Assembly (NCBI RefSeq): GCF_014207935.1
Contig: NZ_JACHLL010000006.1
Location: forward strand, 62,001 to 126,000
DNA: 64,000 bases
Direction: 5' to 3'
From: Pseudomonas fluvialis
GTDB lineage: Bacteria > Pseudomonadota > Gammaproteobacteria > Pseudomonadales > Pseudomonadaceae
The translations under genes were made by a program, and so were the position numbers. The notes below the pieces were generated by a model. The model was not told where the DNA came from. It saw nothing but the letters and a program-made list of their open reading frames with translations, and ran no database searches. Below, one piece after another: positions 42,963 through 52,136 of the stretch (position 1 is its first letter; every line of letters begins with the position of its first letter).

Positions 42963-43943
42963 CTACTCGATCAGCGAGACGGCGCTGCTGCGCACCGCCC
43001 GCAACGGCTGGGAGTCGATGAAGTGCAGGTAATTGGGCATCTGCGCCAGGTTCGCCAAGCCATTCTCCATGCTCCAGCGCGCCTGGCTTTCGAGAGAGCT
43101 GATCAGGGCCTGATCGAGTCCCAGTTGGTAGTGATAGCGTGGCCAGATCCAGTCGATGAAGGCCCAGTCGACCTCCAGGGTGTCCCGCAGGATGGCCTGG
43201 GCGCGCTGTGGGTGTTGGCGGATGAAACTCTCGGCCTGATCGATGGCCCGCAGCAACGCCTGCATGTCGAGCACGCGGGTGCTGGCCGTTTCACGGCGAC
43301 TGAGCAGATGAAAGGTCAGGGTATGCAGGCCGGCGCTGGGCAACACCCTGCTGTCGGTAACCTGCTGGAGGATGGTGAAGGCTGTCGGCTCCCAGATCGA
43401 TACGGCCGCGACCTTGTGTTGAGCCAGCGCCGCCGGCATGGCATCCGGCTGCATATCGACGAACTCGACGCTCTGCGGGTCGATGCCGTTGAGCAGCAGC
43501 CAGGAATGCATCAGGTACTCGCTGCTGGCGCCTTTGACCACGCCCACGGCCTTGCCGCGCCAGTCTTCGGGATTCTGGTTGGTGCTACTGCTGCTGGCGA
43601 GGATTGCGAGGTCCGAGGGACTGCTGACGAAATAGCCCAGGCTGACGAAGTCGTCGCGTTTGAGGCTGTTGAACATCAATACAGAGTCCGAAGCGGTGCC
43701 CACGTCGGCCTGGCCGGCCAGTACCGCTTCGAGGGCGCGATGACCGCCACTGACTTCGCGCAGTTGCACATCCAGGCCTTCGGCGCGGAAGTAACCCTGA
43801 TCGGCGGCGACAAAGATCGGCAGTGACAGCGGTGTGCGGGCCACGGCTAACGACAATTTGGCGGCCGGCGTTGGGGTGGCGAGCAGCAGCAACAGCAGCA
43901 CTGGCGCTCCACGTGTCAGCCAATGGCAGAAAGCTGCAGACAT
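42963..43943 (-). CDS. orphan NMT1/SsuA-like periplasmic binding protein
   Basis: 326 aa with a signal peptide ending at about TPAAKL. Binding-protein landmarks are LPIFVAADQGYFRAEGLDVQL, GQADVGTASDSVL, GKAVGVVKGASSEYL and a C-terminal helical lobe. The family binds sulfonates, nitrate or pyrimidine precursors for ABC transporters, but no permease or ATPase gene is adjacent. It is directly upstream of the GGDEF-EAL gene, so it likely acts as a ligand receptor for that signalling protein rather than for uptake. Upstream in-frame codons lack a ribosome site. Confidence 0.87.
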   Translation of the reverse strand: MSAAFCHWLTRGAPVLLLLLLATPTPAAKLSLAVARTPLSLPIFVAADQGYFRAEGLDVQLREVSGGHRALEAVLAGQADVGTASDSVLMFNSLKRDDFVSLGYFVSSPSDLAILASSSSTNQNPEDWRGKAVGVVKGASSEYLMHSWLLLNGIDPQSVEFVDMQPDAMPAALAQHKVAAVSIWEPTAFTILQQVTDSRVLPSAGLHTLTFHLLSRRETASTRVLDMQALLRAIDQAESFIRQHPQRAQAILRDTLEVDWAFIDWIWPRYHYQLGLDQALISSLESQARWSMENGLANLAQMPNYLHFIDSQPLRAVRSSAVSLIE

Positions 43944-44166
43944 CAATGTGCACTCCTTGCTCGCCGGTTGCGCAGCCGTCGTCGCATCCACGCTCTGAGA
44001 ATGGTTCAAAGCCCGGCAACCGGCAAGGCGACGTCCCGGCCAATTGCCAGACGGTCGTTTCCAGGGGGGCGCCCTGCAGGCTGGCGAGCGACTTGCCAGG
44101 TCAGGCAAATCCTGAGAAAAAGCGCGCCGGCCGCCGCGACTGGCGATGCAGCACACAGAGGCAATG

Positions 44167-44508
44167 ATGAACGACGAACTTCGTATCGAGGATATCCAGC
44201 TGGGTGAGGGCAAGGCCGCCGTCAAGGGGGCGCTGATCACTACCCAGTACCGCGGCTTTCTCGAGGATGGCAGCAGCTTCGACTCTTCCTACGAACGCGG
44301 CAAACCCTTCCAGTGCGTGATTGGCACGGGACGCGTGATCAAGGGCTGGGATCAGGGGCTGATGGGCATGCGTGTGGGTGGCAAGCGCAAGCTGTGGGTG
44401 CCGGCGGCGCTGGCCTACGGTGAGCGTGGCATGGGGTCGCGGGTACCGGCCGATGCCAATCTGATCTTCGAGATCGAGCTGCTGGAAGTACTGACCCGCG
44501 ATGACTGA
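44167..44508 (+). CDS. FKBP-type peptidyl-prolyl isomerase
   Basis: 113 aa single FKBP domain: GALITTQYRGFLEDGSSFDSS, FQCVIGTGRVIKGWDQGLMG and WVPAALAYGERGMG are the active-site strands. No signal peptide, so cytoplasmic. GAGG lies 5 bases before ATG 44167; the preceding ATG 44164 is too close to it. Divergent from the binding-protein gene. Confidence 0.92.
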   Translation: MNDELRIEDIQLGEGKAAVKGALITTQYRGFLEDGSSFDSSYERGKPFQCVIGTGRVIKGWDQGLMGMRVGGKRKLWVPAALAYGERGMGSRVPADANLIFEIELLEVLTRDD

Positions 44509-44524
44509 TCCAACAGCAGTTATC

Positions 44525-44609
44525 TGTAGGTTGGGTTGAGCGCAGCGAAGCCCAACTATTACGCCAGCATCGTTGGGCTTCGTCGCCTCGCTCCTCAACC
44601 CAAACTACA
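44525..44609. repeat. large inverted repeat between convergent genes
   Basis: TGTAGGTTGGGTTGAGCG...GAAGCCCAAC (44525-44556) is mirrored by GTTGGGCTTCG...CTCAACCCAAACTACA (44572-44609). This GTAGGTTGGGTTGAGC type of repeat is familiar from many proteobacterial intergenic regions. It could fold into a long hairpin terminating both the FKBP and the diguanylate cyclase transcripts. Confidence 0.75.
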
Positions 44610-44657
44610 CATGGATTTCCTGGGCAGTCCCGTTCAATACATAACGGGTACAGATCC

Positions 44658-46223
44658 TTAGAAAAACTCGGCCAACTGAGCGGCGACCAGTCGGTTTCGC
44701 CCTTGCTGCTTGGCTTGGTACAGCGCCTGGTCGGCCAGTTTCAGCACCTGCGTCTGGTTGTGCTTGCCGGCGCTGGCATAGGCCACGCCCAGGGAGATGG
44801 TGACCGGATCGCCGACCGGGCTGGGGCTGTTGGCCATGCGCTCGCGCAGGCGTTCGCCGAGCGCACTGGCACTGTCCAGATCCATGTCCGGCAGGAGGAT
44901 GACGAACTCTTCGCCGCCACTGCGACAGATCAGGTCGTCGCTACGGGTGCAGGCGCGCATCTGCGCGGCTAGGTGCAGCAGCACCTGATCGCCGAGATCA
45001 TGGCCGTATTGATCGTTGACCTGTTTGAAATGGTCGATGTCCAGGGTGATCACACTGAACGGGCGTTGCCGAGCTTGCAACTGTTCCAGGGCCAGGCGCA
45101 GACCGCGGCGGTTGTCCAGGCCGGTGAGGGGATCGGTGAGGCTTTCCCGGCTGAGCTTGCCGAGTTGCTGCTGGATCAGCATCAGCCCTTCGATGATCGA
45201 TTGCTTGAGCTGCTCGGCCTCGAAGTAGCGTGCCCGCACTTCGCCGAGCTGCTCCAGGGCATGCGGTGCGCTCCAGTGCTTGACGATATTGGCCAGGTGC
45301 CAGAGTGGCTGGGCTATCCGCCGCGACAGCCACCAGACTGCCAGCAGGGTCAGCAACAGCAGCGGGACGGTGTATGTCAGGGTTTGCAGCATCAGGCCGT
45401 TGAGGGCCCCCAGCGGAACGGCCGTTGGTGTCTGCGCCACGATGCCCCAGCCGGTGGTTTTGAGCGGCGAGTAGCCGGCCAGCATGTCGACGCCCTTGAG
45501 ATTGATCAGGCGTTGGCTGCCTTCGGCTCCCGCCACCACGGCGCGCACCGCCGAGTTGCCAAGCACCTGCTCGCCAACCCGCGAGGCGTCTGGGTGATAG
45601 ATCAGCTTGCCCTGGCGATCCACTACATACAGGTATGAGCCGTCGCTGCCGTAGCCGCTGCCGAGCAGGCTTGCGAGCATGTTCTTCTGCTGCAGGTAGA
45701 TCGAACCGGCGATATGCCCCAGGTAGCGCCCATCGCTGGCGAAGATCGGTGCGCCAATCACCACCAGCAGGTTGCCGGTGCTGCCCACATAGGGATCACT
45801 GATCATGGCTTTGCGCGCGTCGCGCAGTGCCTTGGCGCCGATGCTGGTGAGGGTTTTGCCAGTGAGTCCGAGGGTGCTTGGGGCAGTGGCCAGCACCTGG
45901 CTTCGTGCATCGATGATGAAGACCGAGTTGAAGCTGTTGCTCTGCTCCTTCAGCCGCGTTACTTCGCCCTGCAGGTAGGCGGGCTGATCGAGCCTGTCCG
46001 CCAGCAGGCGTGCGCTATAGGCCAGTTGGTCCTGGGTGGAACGCAGGAAGTTGTCCGTGCTGTACGCCTGCCGGGTGGCGTAGGTCAGGTTGGCCTGCAG
46101 AGTCTGTTGCATCAGCAGGTCACGCTGGGTGCGGTAGCTGGCCTGGAAACTGTTGGCAAAGGTGATCAGCGCCGCGGCCACGGTGAGCAGGAGAATCAGG
46201 CGGCGTAGATCGAGAGCGGGCAT
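44658..46223 (-). CDS. dCache-sensor diguanylate cyclase
   Basis: 521 aa. TM1 (about 8-30), a periplasmic double-Cache sensor (about 35-280; FIIDARSQVLATAPS, YVGSTGNLLVVIGAPI), TM2 (about 285-308), a HAMP-like linker, and a GGDEF domain with SGGEEF intact and inhibitory I-site RSDD five residues before it. It makes c-di-GMP in response to an extracellular small ligand (dCache often binds amino or organic acids). Stand-alone gene. Confidence 0.93.
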   Translation of the reverse strand: MPALDLRRLILLLTVAAALITFANSFQASYRTQRDLLMQQTLQANLTYATRQAYSTDNFLRSTQDQLAYSARLLADRLDQPAYLQGEVTRLKEQSNSFNSVFIIDARSQVLATAPSTLGLTGKTLTSIGAKALRDARKAMISDPYVGSTGNLLVVIGAPIFASDGRYLGHIAGSIYLQQKNMLASLLGSGYGSDGSYLYVVDRQGKLIYHPDASRVGEQVLGNSAVRAVVAGAEGSQRLINLKGVDMLAGYSPLKTTGWGIVAQTPTAVPLGALNGLMLQTLTYTVPLLLLTLLAVWWLSRRIAQPLWHLANIVKHWSAPHALEQLGEVRARYFEAEQLKQSIIEGLMLIQQQLGKLSRESLTDPLTGLDNRRGLRLALEQLQARQRPFSVITLDIDHFKQVNDQYGHDLGDQVLLHLAAQMRACTRSDDLICRSGGEEFVILLPDMDLDSASALGERLRERMANSPSPVGDPVTISLGVAYASAGKHNQTQVLKLADQALYQAKQQGRNRLVAAQLAEFF

Positions 46224-46329
46224 GTGAACCTTGGCAATCCCAACTGCTGGTACGGCATGGCGTGGCCGGAACGTGGCAAATTGCCATGCAATATAGGGTT
46301 ATTGTAGTGCAGGTGGGATTAAGCCGGTA

Positions 46330-47421
46330 TTAGACCTTGTGCAGGGTCTGCAGGTACTGACTGGGTGGCAGGCCCTTCCAGCGCTTGAAGGCATGGATGA
46401 AATTGCTGCTCTCGCCATAGCCCAGGCGGCTGGCTATGTCTTCGAGGCTAAGGCCGCCGGTGGCCAGCAGTTCTTCGGCCAGGGCCTGACGGACCTCTTC
46501 GAGCAGTTGACGAAAGCTTGTCTGCTCGCCGTGCAGCTGGCGGCGCAGGCTGCGTTCGCTGAGATTGAGCTGGCTGGCCACGCGGGGCATGTTTGGCAGC
46601 TTGCCGGGCTGGCACAGCAGCAGATGGCGGACTTGCACGGCGATGCCGGCGCGCACCTGGCGACGGGCCAGCAGCGCACGGCACTGGGCGTCGCAGAGCT
46701 CGACAGTGGCCGGATTGGCGCGCGGCAGTGGCTGGTCGAGCAGGGCGCGGGCAAAGCTGATGCGGTTATCAGCAGCGCCAAACTGCGGGGCAAAGCCAAG
46801 CAGCTGGCGATAGGGGTTCTCGTCTGCCGGCTGTGGCAGGCGCAGCGTCAGCCCCTGCAGCGGCATGGATTGCTGACCGAGCAGCTCGCGCTGGATCACC
46901 AGTACGGCAAATGTGTCGCGCTGGGTGATAAAGGCTCGTACGTCATCTTCCACCTGGCTGGCATCCACGTGGATATGCGCCTGCTGGTCGTCCTCGTGCA
47001 GGCTGATCTGGGCAAAGGCGAACGTCAGGTCGAGATAGCGCAGGCCCAGTTCGGCCGCGCTGCGGATGGTTGGGCTGCTGAGCAGGGCATAGCCCCAGAT
47101 GCCGTAAGTGGTCAGTTGGTAGCGCTGCGCGGCCTGGAGGCCCAGGGTCGGCTCATCGGGCAGGGCAGCCAGCAGGTTGCGGATCAGCTGTAGTTCAGCC
47201 GCTGGCTCCACTTCCAGGGTGGTATCGGCCAGTTGCAGGGCGGCCAGTCCGGTGCCAGCCAGGCACTGCTCCACGCTCAGGCCATGTTCGATACCCAGCT
47301 GCGTGAGCAGTTGCAGGCTGGTGATGCTGCGCTTGAACGGGCGGCGGGCAGAGCCGGGCATGACTGGGCTGGATATGGGCTGGCTAGAGATGGCGTTGCT
47401 GAACGGGGTATTGCTGGACAT
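46330..47421 (-). CDS. AraC-family regulator (arabinose-binding-like N domain)
   Basis: 363 aa. The N-terminal ligand domain of the OruR/ArgR-like AraC group (LGLQAAQRYQLTTYGIWGYALLSSPT) is followed by a C-terminal double HTH, MPRVASQLNLSERSLRRQLHGE and EDIASRLGYGESSNFIHAFKRWKGLPPSQY. It is divergent from the monooxygenase operon and probably its activator. ATG 47421 chosen for family length; longer in-frame starts run into the divergent promoter region. Confidence 0.88.
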   Translation of the reverse strand: MSSNTPFSNAISSQPISSPVMPGSARRPFKRSITSLQLLTQLGIEHGLSVEQCLAGTGLAALQLADTTLEVEPAAELQLIRNLLAALPDEPTLGLQAAQRYQLTTYGIWGYALLSSPTIRSAAELGLRYLDLTFAFAQISLHEDDQQAHIHVDASQVEDDVRAFITQRDTFAVLVIQRELLGQQSMPLQGLTLRLPQPADENPYRQLLGFAPQFGAADNRISFARALLDQPLPRANPATVELCDAQCRALLARRQVRAGIAVQVRHLLLCQPGKLPNMPRVASQLNLSERSLRRQLHGEQTSFRQLLEEVRQALAEELLATGGLSLEDIASRLGYGESSNFIHAFKRWKGLPPSQYLQTLHKV

Positions 47422-47527
47422 GACACTGTATTGGCCGAAATTCACAATTCGATGGCCGACTATGCCATAAAACCGCGGCGCTACTGCGGTTAGCATCAGC
47501 GCACTGACTGTCATGATGAGAACAACA

Positions 47528-49003
47528 ATGCATAACGACAGCTCCACGACGGCACCCTTGCGTGTGCTGATCATCGGCGCCGGCTTTGGCGGCATCGGTC
47601 TGGCGATCCAGCTGCAAAAGGCCGGACAGGACGACTTCCTGATTCTGGAAAAGGCCGCCGAGGTCGGTGGCACCTGGCGCGACAACCATTATCCGGGCGC
47701 GGCCTGCGATGTGCCTTCGCACCTGTATTCCTATTCCTTCGAACCCAAGGCCGACTGGTCGCGCAAGTACGCGCCGCAGGTGGAAATCCACGGCTATATC
47801 CGCCACTGCGTCGACAAGTACGGTCTGGCCAAGCGTATCCGCTGCAATACCGAAGTCAGCCATGCCGAGTTCGACGAGGCAAAAGGCCTGTGGCAGGTGC
47901 ACACCCGCTGTGGCCAGACCTTGCACGCGCGCAGCCTGGTGACGGCCTGCGGCCAGCTCAGCCGTCCGGCCTATCCGCGCATTGACGGGCTGGAGCAGTT
48001 CGCCGGCCCGGCGTTTCACTCCGCGCACTGGCGACATGACGTTGAACTCAAGGGCAAGCGCATTGCGGTCATCGGCACCGGGGCTTCGGCCATCCAGTTC
48101 GTGCCGCAGATTCAGCCGCTGGCCAGTCAGTTGAGCCTGTTCCAGCGCAGCGCTGCCTATGTGATACCCAAGCCCGACCGGCCCTACCGGGCCTGGGAGC
48201 TGGCGCTGTTTCGTCGTCTGCCGTTTTTGCAACGCCTGGACCGCTGGCGCCTGTACCTGCAGCACGAAGCGCGTGCAGTGGCCTTTACCCGGGTGCCGGC
48301 GTTGCTGCAGCTCTTTCGTGGCAGTTTCCAGCGCCACCTGCGCCGTGGCGTCACTGACCCGGACAAGCGCGCACAGCTGCAGCCGGATTACCCGCTGGGC
48401 TGCAAGCGCATCCTCATCAGCAACGATTACTTCCCGGCACTGAACCAGGCCTATGTGGATATCGTCGGCACGCCCATCACCGCGATTGAGGCCAACGGGG
48501 TGCGTACCGCCGATGGCCGGCTGCACGAGGCGGATGTGCTGATCTATGGCACCGGCTTTGCCGCCACCGATTTCCTTGCGCCGATGCAGATCAGGGGGCT
48601 GGGCGGCACTGAACTGAATGCTGCCTGGCGAACCGGTGCCGAGGCGTACAAGGGGATCAGTGTCAGCGGCTTTCCCAATCTGTTCATCCTCTACGGGCCG
48701 AACACCAATCTCGGGCACAACTCGATCATCTACATGCTGGAGAGCCAGTTCCGCTATGTGCTGGCGTGCCTGCGGGTGCTCGATGAGCAGGGCTTGCGCT
48801 ATCTGGACGTCAAGGCGCCGGTACAGACTCGCTACAACCAAGCGTTGCAGGCCGCCGAGGAACACACCATCTGGGCCCAGGGCTGTACCAGCTGGTACCT
48901 CAATGCCGCGGGCAAGAACACCGTCAACTGGCCTGGCTTTACCTTCACCTACCGTTACCTGACCCGCGCTCCGGAGCTGTCCGACTATGTCCTTACCCGC
49001 TGA
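47528..49003 (+). CDS. Baeyer-Villiger flavin monooxygenase
   Basis: 491 aa. FAD motif GAGFGG (17-22), the GGTWRDNHYPGAACDVPS block, the BVMO fingerprint FAGPAFHSAHW (FxGxxxHxxxW), and an NADPH motif GTGASAIQ. It inserts oxygen next to a ketone to give an ester or lactone. Followed by an esterase and a dehydrogenase gene, which fits a ketone to ester to acid plus alcohol route. ATG 47528 is preferred; ATG 47513 and 47516 are in the leader without a better ribosome site. Upstream divergent AraC regulator. Confidence 0.92.
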   Translation: MHNDSSTTAPLRVLIIGAGFGGIGLAIQLQKAGQDDFLILEKAAEVGGTWRDNHYPGAACDVPSHLYSYSFEPKADWSRKYAPQVEIHGYIRHCVDKYGLAKRIRCNTEVSHAEFDEAKGLWQVHTRCGQTLHARSLVTACGQLSRPAYPRIDGLEQFAGPAFHSAHWRHDVELKGKRIAVIGTGASAIQFVPQIQPLASQLSLFQRSAAYVIPKPDRPYRAWELALFRRLPFLQRLDRWRLYLQHEARAVAFTRVPALLQLFRGSFQRHLRRGVTDPDKRAQLQPDYPLGCKRILISNDYFPALNQAYVDIVGTPITAIEANGVRTADGRLHEADVLIYGTGFAATDFLAPMQIRGLGGTELNAAWRTGAEAYKGISVSGFPNLFILYGPNTNLGHNSIIYMLESQFRYVLACLRVLDEQGLRYLDVKAPVQTRYNQALQAAEEHTIWAQGCTSWYLNAAGKNTVNWPGFTFTYRYLTRAPELSDYVLTR

Positions 49004-49925
49004 AACCGCTGCTTCCGAGCTGATTGCGGCGCCACAGGAGCAGCCCGTGTTGCGGGCCATCCTGCGCGGGGCGCTGACCCTGCTGTTTCGTGGACTGGTG
49101 CGCCCGCCGATGCCGGTGGCCGGCCAACGCCTGGTGATTCGTTTGCTGACGGCCGCACCAGTGCCGAACAAGGGCATCACCCGCACCGCCGAGCAGATTG
49201 GTGGTCGCCCCTGTGAGTGGCACCGCCCGGCCTTATCCGGTGGTGCCGTGCTGCTGTACCTGCATGGTGGCGCCTACCTGATCGGTGCGCCTTCGACCCA
49301 TCGCGGTATCTGCGGCGCTCTGGCGCGGCGCGCCGGCCTCGCAGTGTGTGCCCTGGATTACCGGCTGGCGCCCGAGCATGCCTTCCCGGCGCCGCTGGAG
49401 GATGCCGTGGCGGCCTACCGTGAACTGCTGGCGCGCGGCTACAAGCGCATCTTCGTTGGCGGCGACTCGGCCGGCGGCAACCTGACCCTTGTCACCGCCC
49501 TGCGCCTGCGTGAGTTGGGCCTGCCGGCCCCGGCCGGGCTGGTGTGTTATTCGCCGGTTGTCGATTTCACCGGCGAGCAGATGCACACACCGCCGGCTGG
49601 CGATCCGCTGATCCACCGCAAGTGGATCGAGCAGGCCGTCGAACTCTACTGCCCGGCCGGCATCGACCGGGCGCAGCCGCTGGTGTCGCCGATCAATGCC
49701 GACCTCAGTGGCCTGCCGCCGCTGATCATCCAGGTGGGCGAGGACGAGGTACTGCGCAACGACAGCCTGCGTCTGGCGGATAAAGCCCGTGCGGCAGGCG
49801 TGACCGTCACGCTGGAACGCTATGCTGGACTCTGGCATGTGTTCCAGGCCCATGTGGGCATGCTGCGTGCGGCCGATCGGGCCATGCAGTCGGTGGTGAA
49901 ATTCCTCAAGGCACAGGGAGCGTGA
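48987..49925 (+). CDS. HSL-family alpha/beta hydrolase (esterase)
   Basis: 312 aa hormone-sensitive-lipase type esterase: oxyanion motif YLHGGAYLIG, nucleophile GGDSAGGN, acid in GEDEVLRND and His in GLWHVFQ. No signal peptide. It overlaps the monooxygenase gene by 17 bases and ends one base before the dehydrogenase gene, so the three are one operon. It likely cleaves the ester or lactone made by the monooxygenase. Confidence 0.92.
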   Translation: MSLPAETAASELIAAPQEQPVLRAILRGALTLLFRGLVRPPMPVAGQRLVIRLLTAAPVPNKGITRTAEQIGGRPCEWHRPALSGGAVLLYLHGGAYLIGAPSTHRGICGALARRAGLAVCALDYRLAPEHAFPAPLEDAVAAYRELLARGYKRIFVGGDSAGGNLTLVTALRLRELGLPAPAGLVCYSPVVDFTGEQMHTPPAGDPLIHRKWIEQAVELYCPAGIDRAQPLVSPINADLSGLPPLIIQVGEDEVLRNDSLRLADKARAAGVTVTLERYAGLWHVFQAHVGMLRAADRAMQSVVKFLKAQGA

Positions 49926-49926
49926 C

Positions 49927-50688
49927 ATGGACAATATTCTGATCAGCGGTGCCGCGTCCGGCATCGGCGCCGCCACCGCGCGGCTGTTTCATCAACGTGG
50001 CTGGAAGGTCGGCCTGCTCGATGTCAATGCCGAGGCGCTGGCGCGACTGTCCGCCGAGCTGGGCAACGCCTGGTTCGTGGCACTGGACGTGACCGACCGG
50101 GCGGCGGTCAACGAGGCGCTGGCGGATTTCTGTGGCAAGCACCAGGGCCAGCTGCGTCTGCTGTTCAACTGCGCCGGCGTGCTGCGCTTCGGCAAGTTCG
50201 AGGAGATCAGCCTGGACGAGCATATGCGTATCCTCAACATCAATGTGCTGGGTCTGCTGCAGCTGACGTACCTGGCCTTCGGTTACCTCAAGGCCACTGC
50301 CAATGCCCAGGTGATCAACATGGGCTCGGCTTCCGGGCTGTACGGCACGCCGGACATGGCCAGCTACTCGGCCTCCAAGTTCGCCGTGCGCGGATTGACC
50401 GAGGCTCTGGATCTGGAGTGGGAGCGCCACGGCATCCGTGTCGGTGACCTGATGCCACCCTTCGTGCGCACCCCCATGGTCAGCAGTCAGACCTTCGAGC
50501 CGCCGGCGCTGCGTCGTCTTGGCGTCAACCTGGCCGCCGAGGACATCGCCGAGGCGGTCTGGCAGCAGTCCCAGGGTGCGGCTGTGCACCGGCCGATCAG
50601 CCTGCAGTTCAGCCTGCTTTACTGGCTTGGGCAGATCACTCCGGCACCGCTGACACGCTGGATGATGGCGCTGATCAACCGTCCCTGA
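49927..50688 (+). CDS. short-chain dehydrogenase/reductase
   Basis: 253 aa classical SDR. Cofactor motif ISGAASGIG, structural NCAG, Ser in MGSASGLYG and catalytic YSASK. The acidic residue after strand 2 (LLDVN) suggests NAD(H). In this operon it probably oxidises or reduces the alcohol/ketone that feeds the monooxygenase. A 9-bp hairpin follows. Confidence 0.92.
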   Translation: MDNILISGAASGIGAATARLFHQRGWKVGLLDVNAEALARLSAELGNAWFVALDVTDRAAVNEALADFCGKHQGQLRLLFNCAGVLRFGKFEEISLDEHMRILNINVLGLLQLTYLAFGYLKATANAQVINMGSASGLYGTPDMASYSASKFAVRGLTEALDLEWERHGIRVGDLMPPFVRTPMVSSQTFEPPALRRLGVNLAAEDIAEAVWQQSQGAAVHRPISLQFSLLYWLGQITPAPLTRWMMALINRP

Positions 50689-50719
50689 GCCGTTTGTCGC
50701 AGTCCGTTACGATTCCTGC

Positions 50720-50742
50720 AGCGCTGCCGGGCTGGCAGCGCT
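50720..50742 (+). terminator. hairpin after the monooxygenase operon
   Basis: AGCGCTGCC (50720-50728) pairs perfectly with GGCAGCGCT (50734-50742), 5-base loop. No T run. The rest of 50689-50881 shows nothing else I can name. Confidence 0.55.
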
Positions 50743-50881
50743 AAGCTCAAAGTGACGCTTTCGCTGGCTGTTCTTGGCTGGCGGCGTCGATCCTCCGTGA
50801 TGATTTCGGCACAGCTCGTGCCGGTTTGGCGCTGCACGCAATTTTCGCCCGTTCATCTATCGCAAGCGAGGAGGTCGTTCC

Positions 50882-51220
50882 ATGAGCTCAGCCTCACACG
50901 AAGATGTCAGCAGCTCTGTATTGCGCCGCATGAAGGAAGGGGGCTTTGACTTCGCCCGGTTTCATCCGATCGAGTTCTACGCCATTTTTTCGGATGAAGA
51001 GCTGGCCCGCCAGGCGGCCCGGCAGTTTCGCGGGGAGTCGCTCAATGCCCAGATCATTCGCCGCGGCGAAGGAGACTGGCACCTGCAAGTCAGCAAGGTG
51101 ATGTATGCCACCCATGCCGGAATCGATGATTTCGAGCATGACCTGGAAGCCGTTGTGGTGCCCCTTGGCGGGGTGCTGGATGGCTGGGGGGTAACCCAGG
51201 AGATCAGCGCCCCTCGTTAG
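50882..51220 (+). CDS. RraB-like ribonuclease E inhibitor
   Basis: 112 aa. The RraB fold is indicated by FARFHPIEFYAIFSDEELARQAARQF and the paired ferredoxin-like repeat ending LGGVLDGWGV. RraB proteins bind RNase E and change which transcripts it degrades. AGGAGG precedes ATG 50882. The stop codon lies inside a repeated TAGCAGGC... motif also seen at the end of the sulP gene. Confidence 0.83.
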   Translation: MSSASHEDVSSSVLRRMKEGGFDFARFHPIEFYAIFSDEELARQAARQFRGESLNAQIIRRGEGDWHLQVSKVMYATHAGIDDFEHDLEAVVVPLGGVLDGWGVTQEISAPR

Positions 51221-51243
51221 CAGGCCGTTGAAAAACGACCTGC
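51220..51243 (+). repeat. hairpin repeat at the rraB stop codon
   Basis: GCAGGCCGTT-GAAA-AACGACCTGC with one G-T-type mismatch. The left part TAGCAGGCCGTTGAAAAA (51218-51235) recurs at the end of sulP (62039-62057, other strand). Confidence 0.6.
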
Positions 51244-51268
51244 GTTGCCATCGTGATGTTAAAAACAG

Positions 51269-51301
51269 CTGCGGTGCTGTGCCTCTGGCACAGCACCGCA
51301 G
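51269..51301 (-). terminator. 15-bp perfect hairpin, T run on the minus strand
   Basis: CTGCGGTGCTGTGCC (51269-51283) pairs perfectly with 51287-51301 over a 3-base loop. On the minus strand it is followed by CTGTTTTT, the form of an intrinsic terminator, although both flanking genes are on the plus strand. Confidence 0.6.
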
Positions 51302-51350
51302 TGCTCGACCCCTGGGGCACTTTCGCGCAGACTCTGCAGCGGAGGTACCC

Positions 51351-52049
51351 ATGTCCGATATCCTGATTTTCACCCACGTCGATTACTGCCCGCCGGCCCA
51401 CCTCGGCACCTTTCTGAGTGCCCGTGGCGAAGCCTGGCGCGAGGTTCGCTGCGATCTGGGTCAAATGGCGGAGGTCGATCTTGACCAGCCCAAGGCCGTG
51501 GCCGTCATGGGCGGCGGCATGAGCGTCAACGACCCGCTGCCCTGGCTCGACGAAGAAATTGCCGCGCTGCGCTACCTCATCAACCGCGACATTCCGCTGA
51601 TCGGCCACTGCCTGGGCGGCCAGCTGCTGGCCCGCGCGCTGGGTGCCGAGGTCCGTCGTCTGCCCTATACCGAGGCGGGCTGGCAGCCGATGCGCAAGCT
51701 CACCGACAGCCCGTGGCTGGAGCATGTTGGGGACGAGTTCCCCATCTACCAGTGGCACAGCGACAGCTTCGCCATTCCCGAGGGCGCCACACGTCTGCTG
51801 TCCAGCCCCTGGTGCGACAACCAGGCTTTCAGCTGGGGGCACAAGGTGCTTGGCCTGCAGGGGCACCCGGAAATGACGGAAGCGTTGATCCATCACTGGC
51901 TCGAAACCGCCGGCCACTTGCTCGACGATGGCCAGGACAGCCAGGAGGAGCGGGCGGTGAGCATCAGCGAACTGCCGCGCAAGATCGCCGCGCTCAATCA
52001 GGTCGCGGAGGGTTTCTACCGGCACTGGCTGGCGCTGGCCAACGGCTGA
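51351..52049 (+). CDS. class I glutamine amidotransferase domain protein
   Basis: 232 aa. Catalytic triad Cys87 in GHCLGGQ, His172 and Glu174 in GHPE. It resembles stand-alone GMP-synthase-like amidotransferases (GATase1 family) that may hydrolyse gamma-glutamyl compounds. GGAGG precedes ATG 51351. No partner synthase is adjacent, so the acceptor is unknown. Confidence 0.85.
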   Translation: MSDILIFTHVDYCPPAHLGTFLSARGEAWREVRCDLGQMAEVDLDQPKAVAVMGGGMSVNDPLPWLDEEIAALRYLINRDIPLIGHCLGGQLLARALGAEVRRLPYTEAGWQPMRKLTDSPWLEHVGDEFPIYQWHSDSFAIPEGATRLLSSPWCDNQAFSWGHKVLGLQGHPEMTEALIHHWLETAGHLLDDGQDSQEERAVSISELPRKIAALNQVAEGFYRHWLALANG

Positions 52050-52136
52050 CACACACCGCAGCAATTTCACGGTTTTCGCCGGCTTCGACGCTGACCTAGG
52101 ATGCCGGTATGGATCAAGGATCACCGAGGAGTTTCG

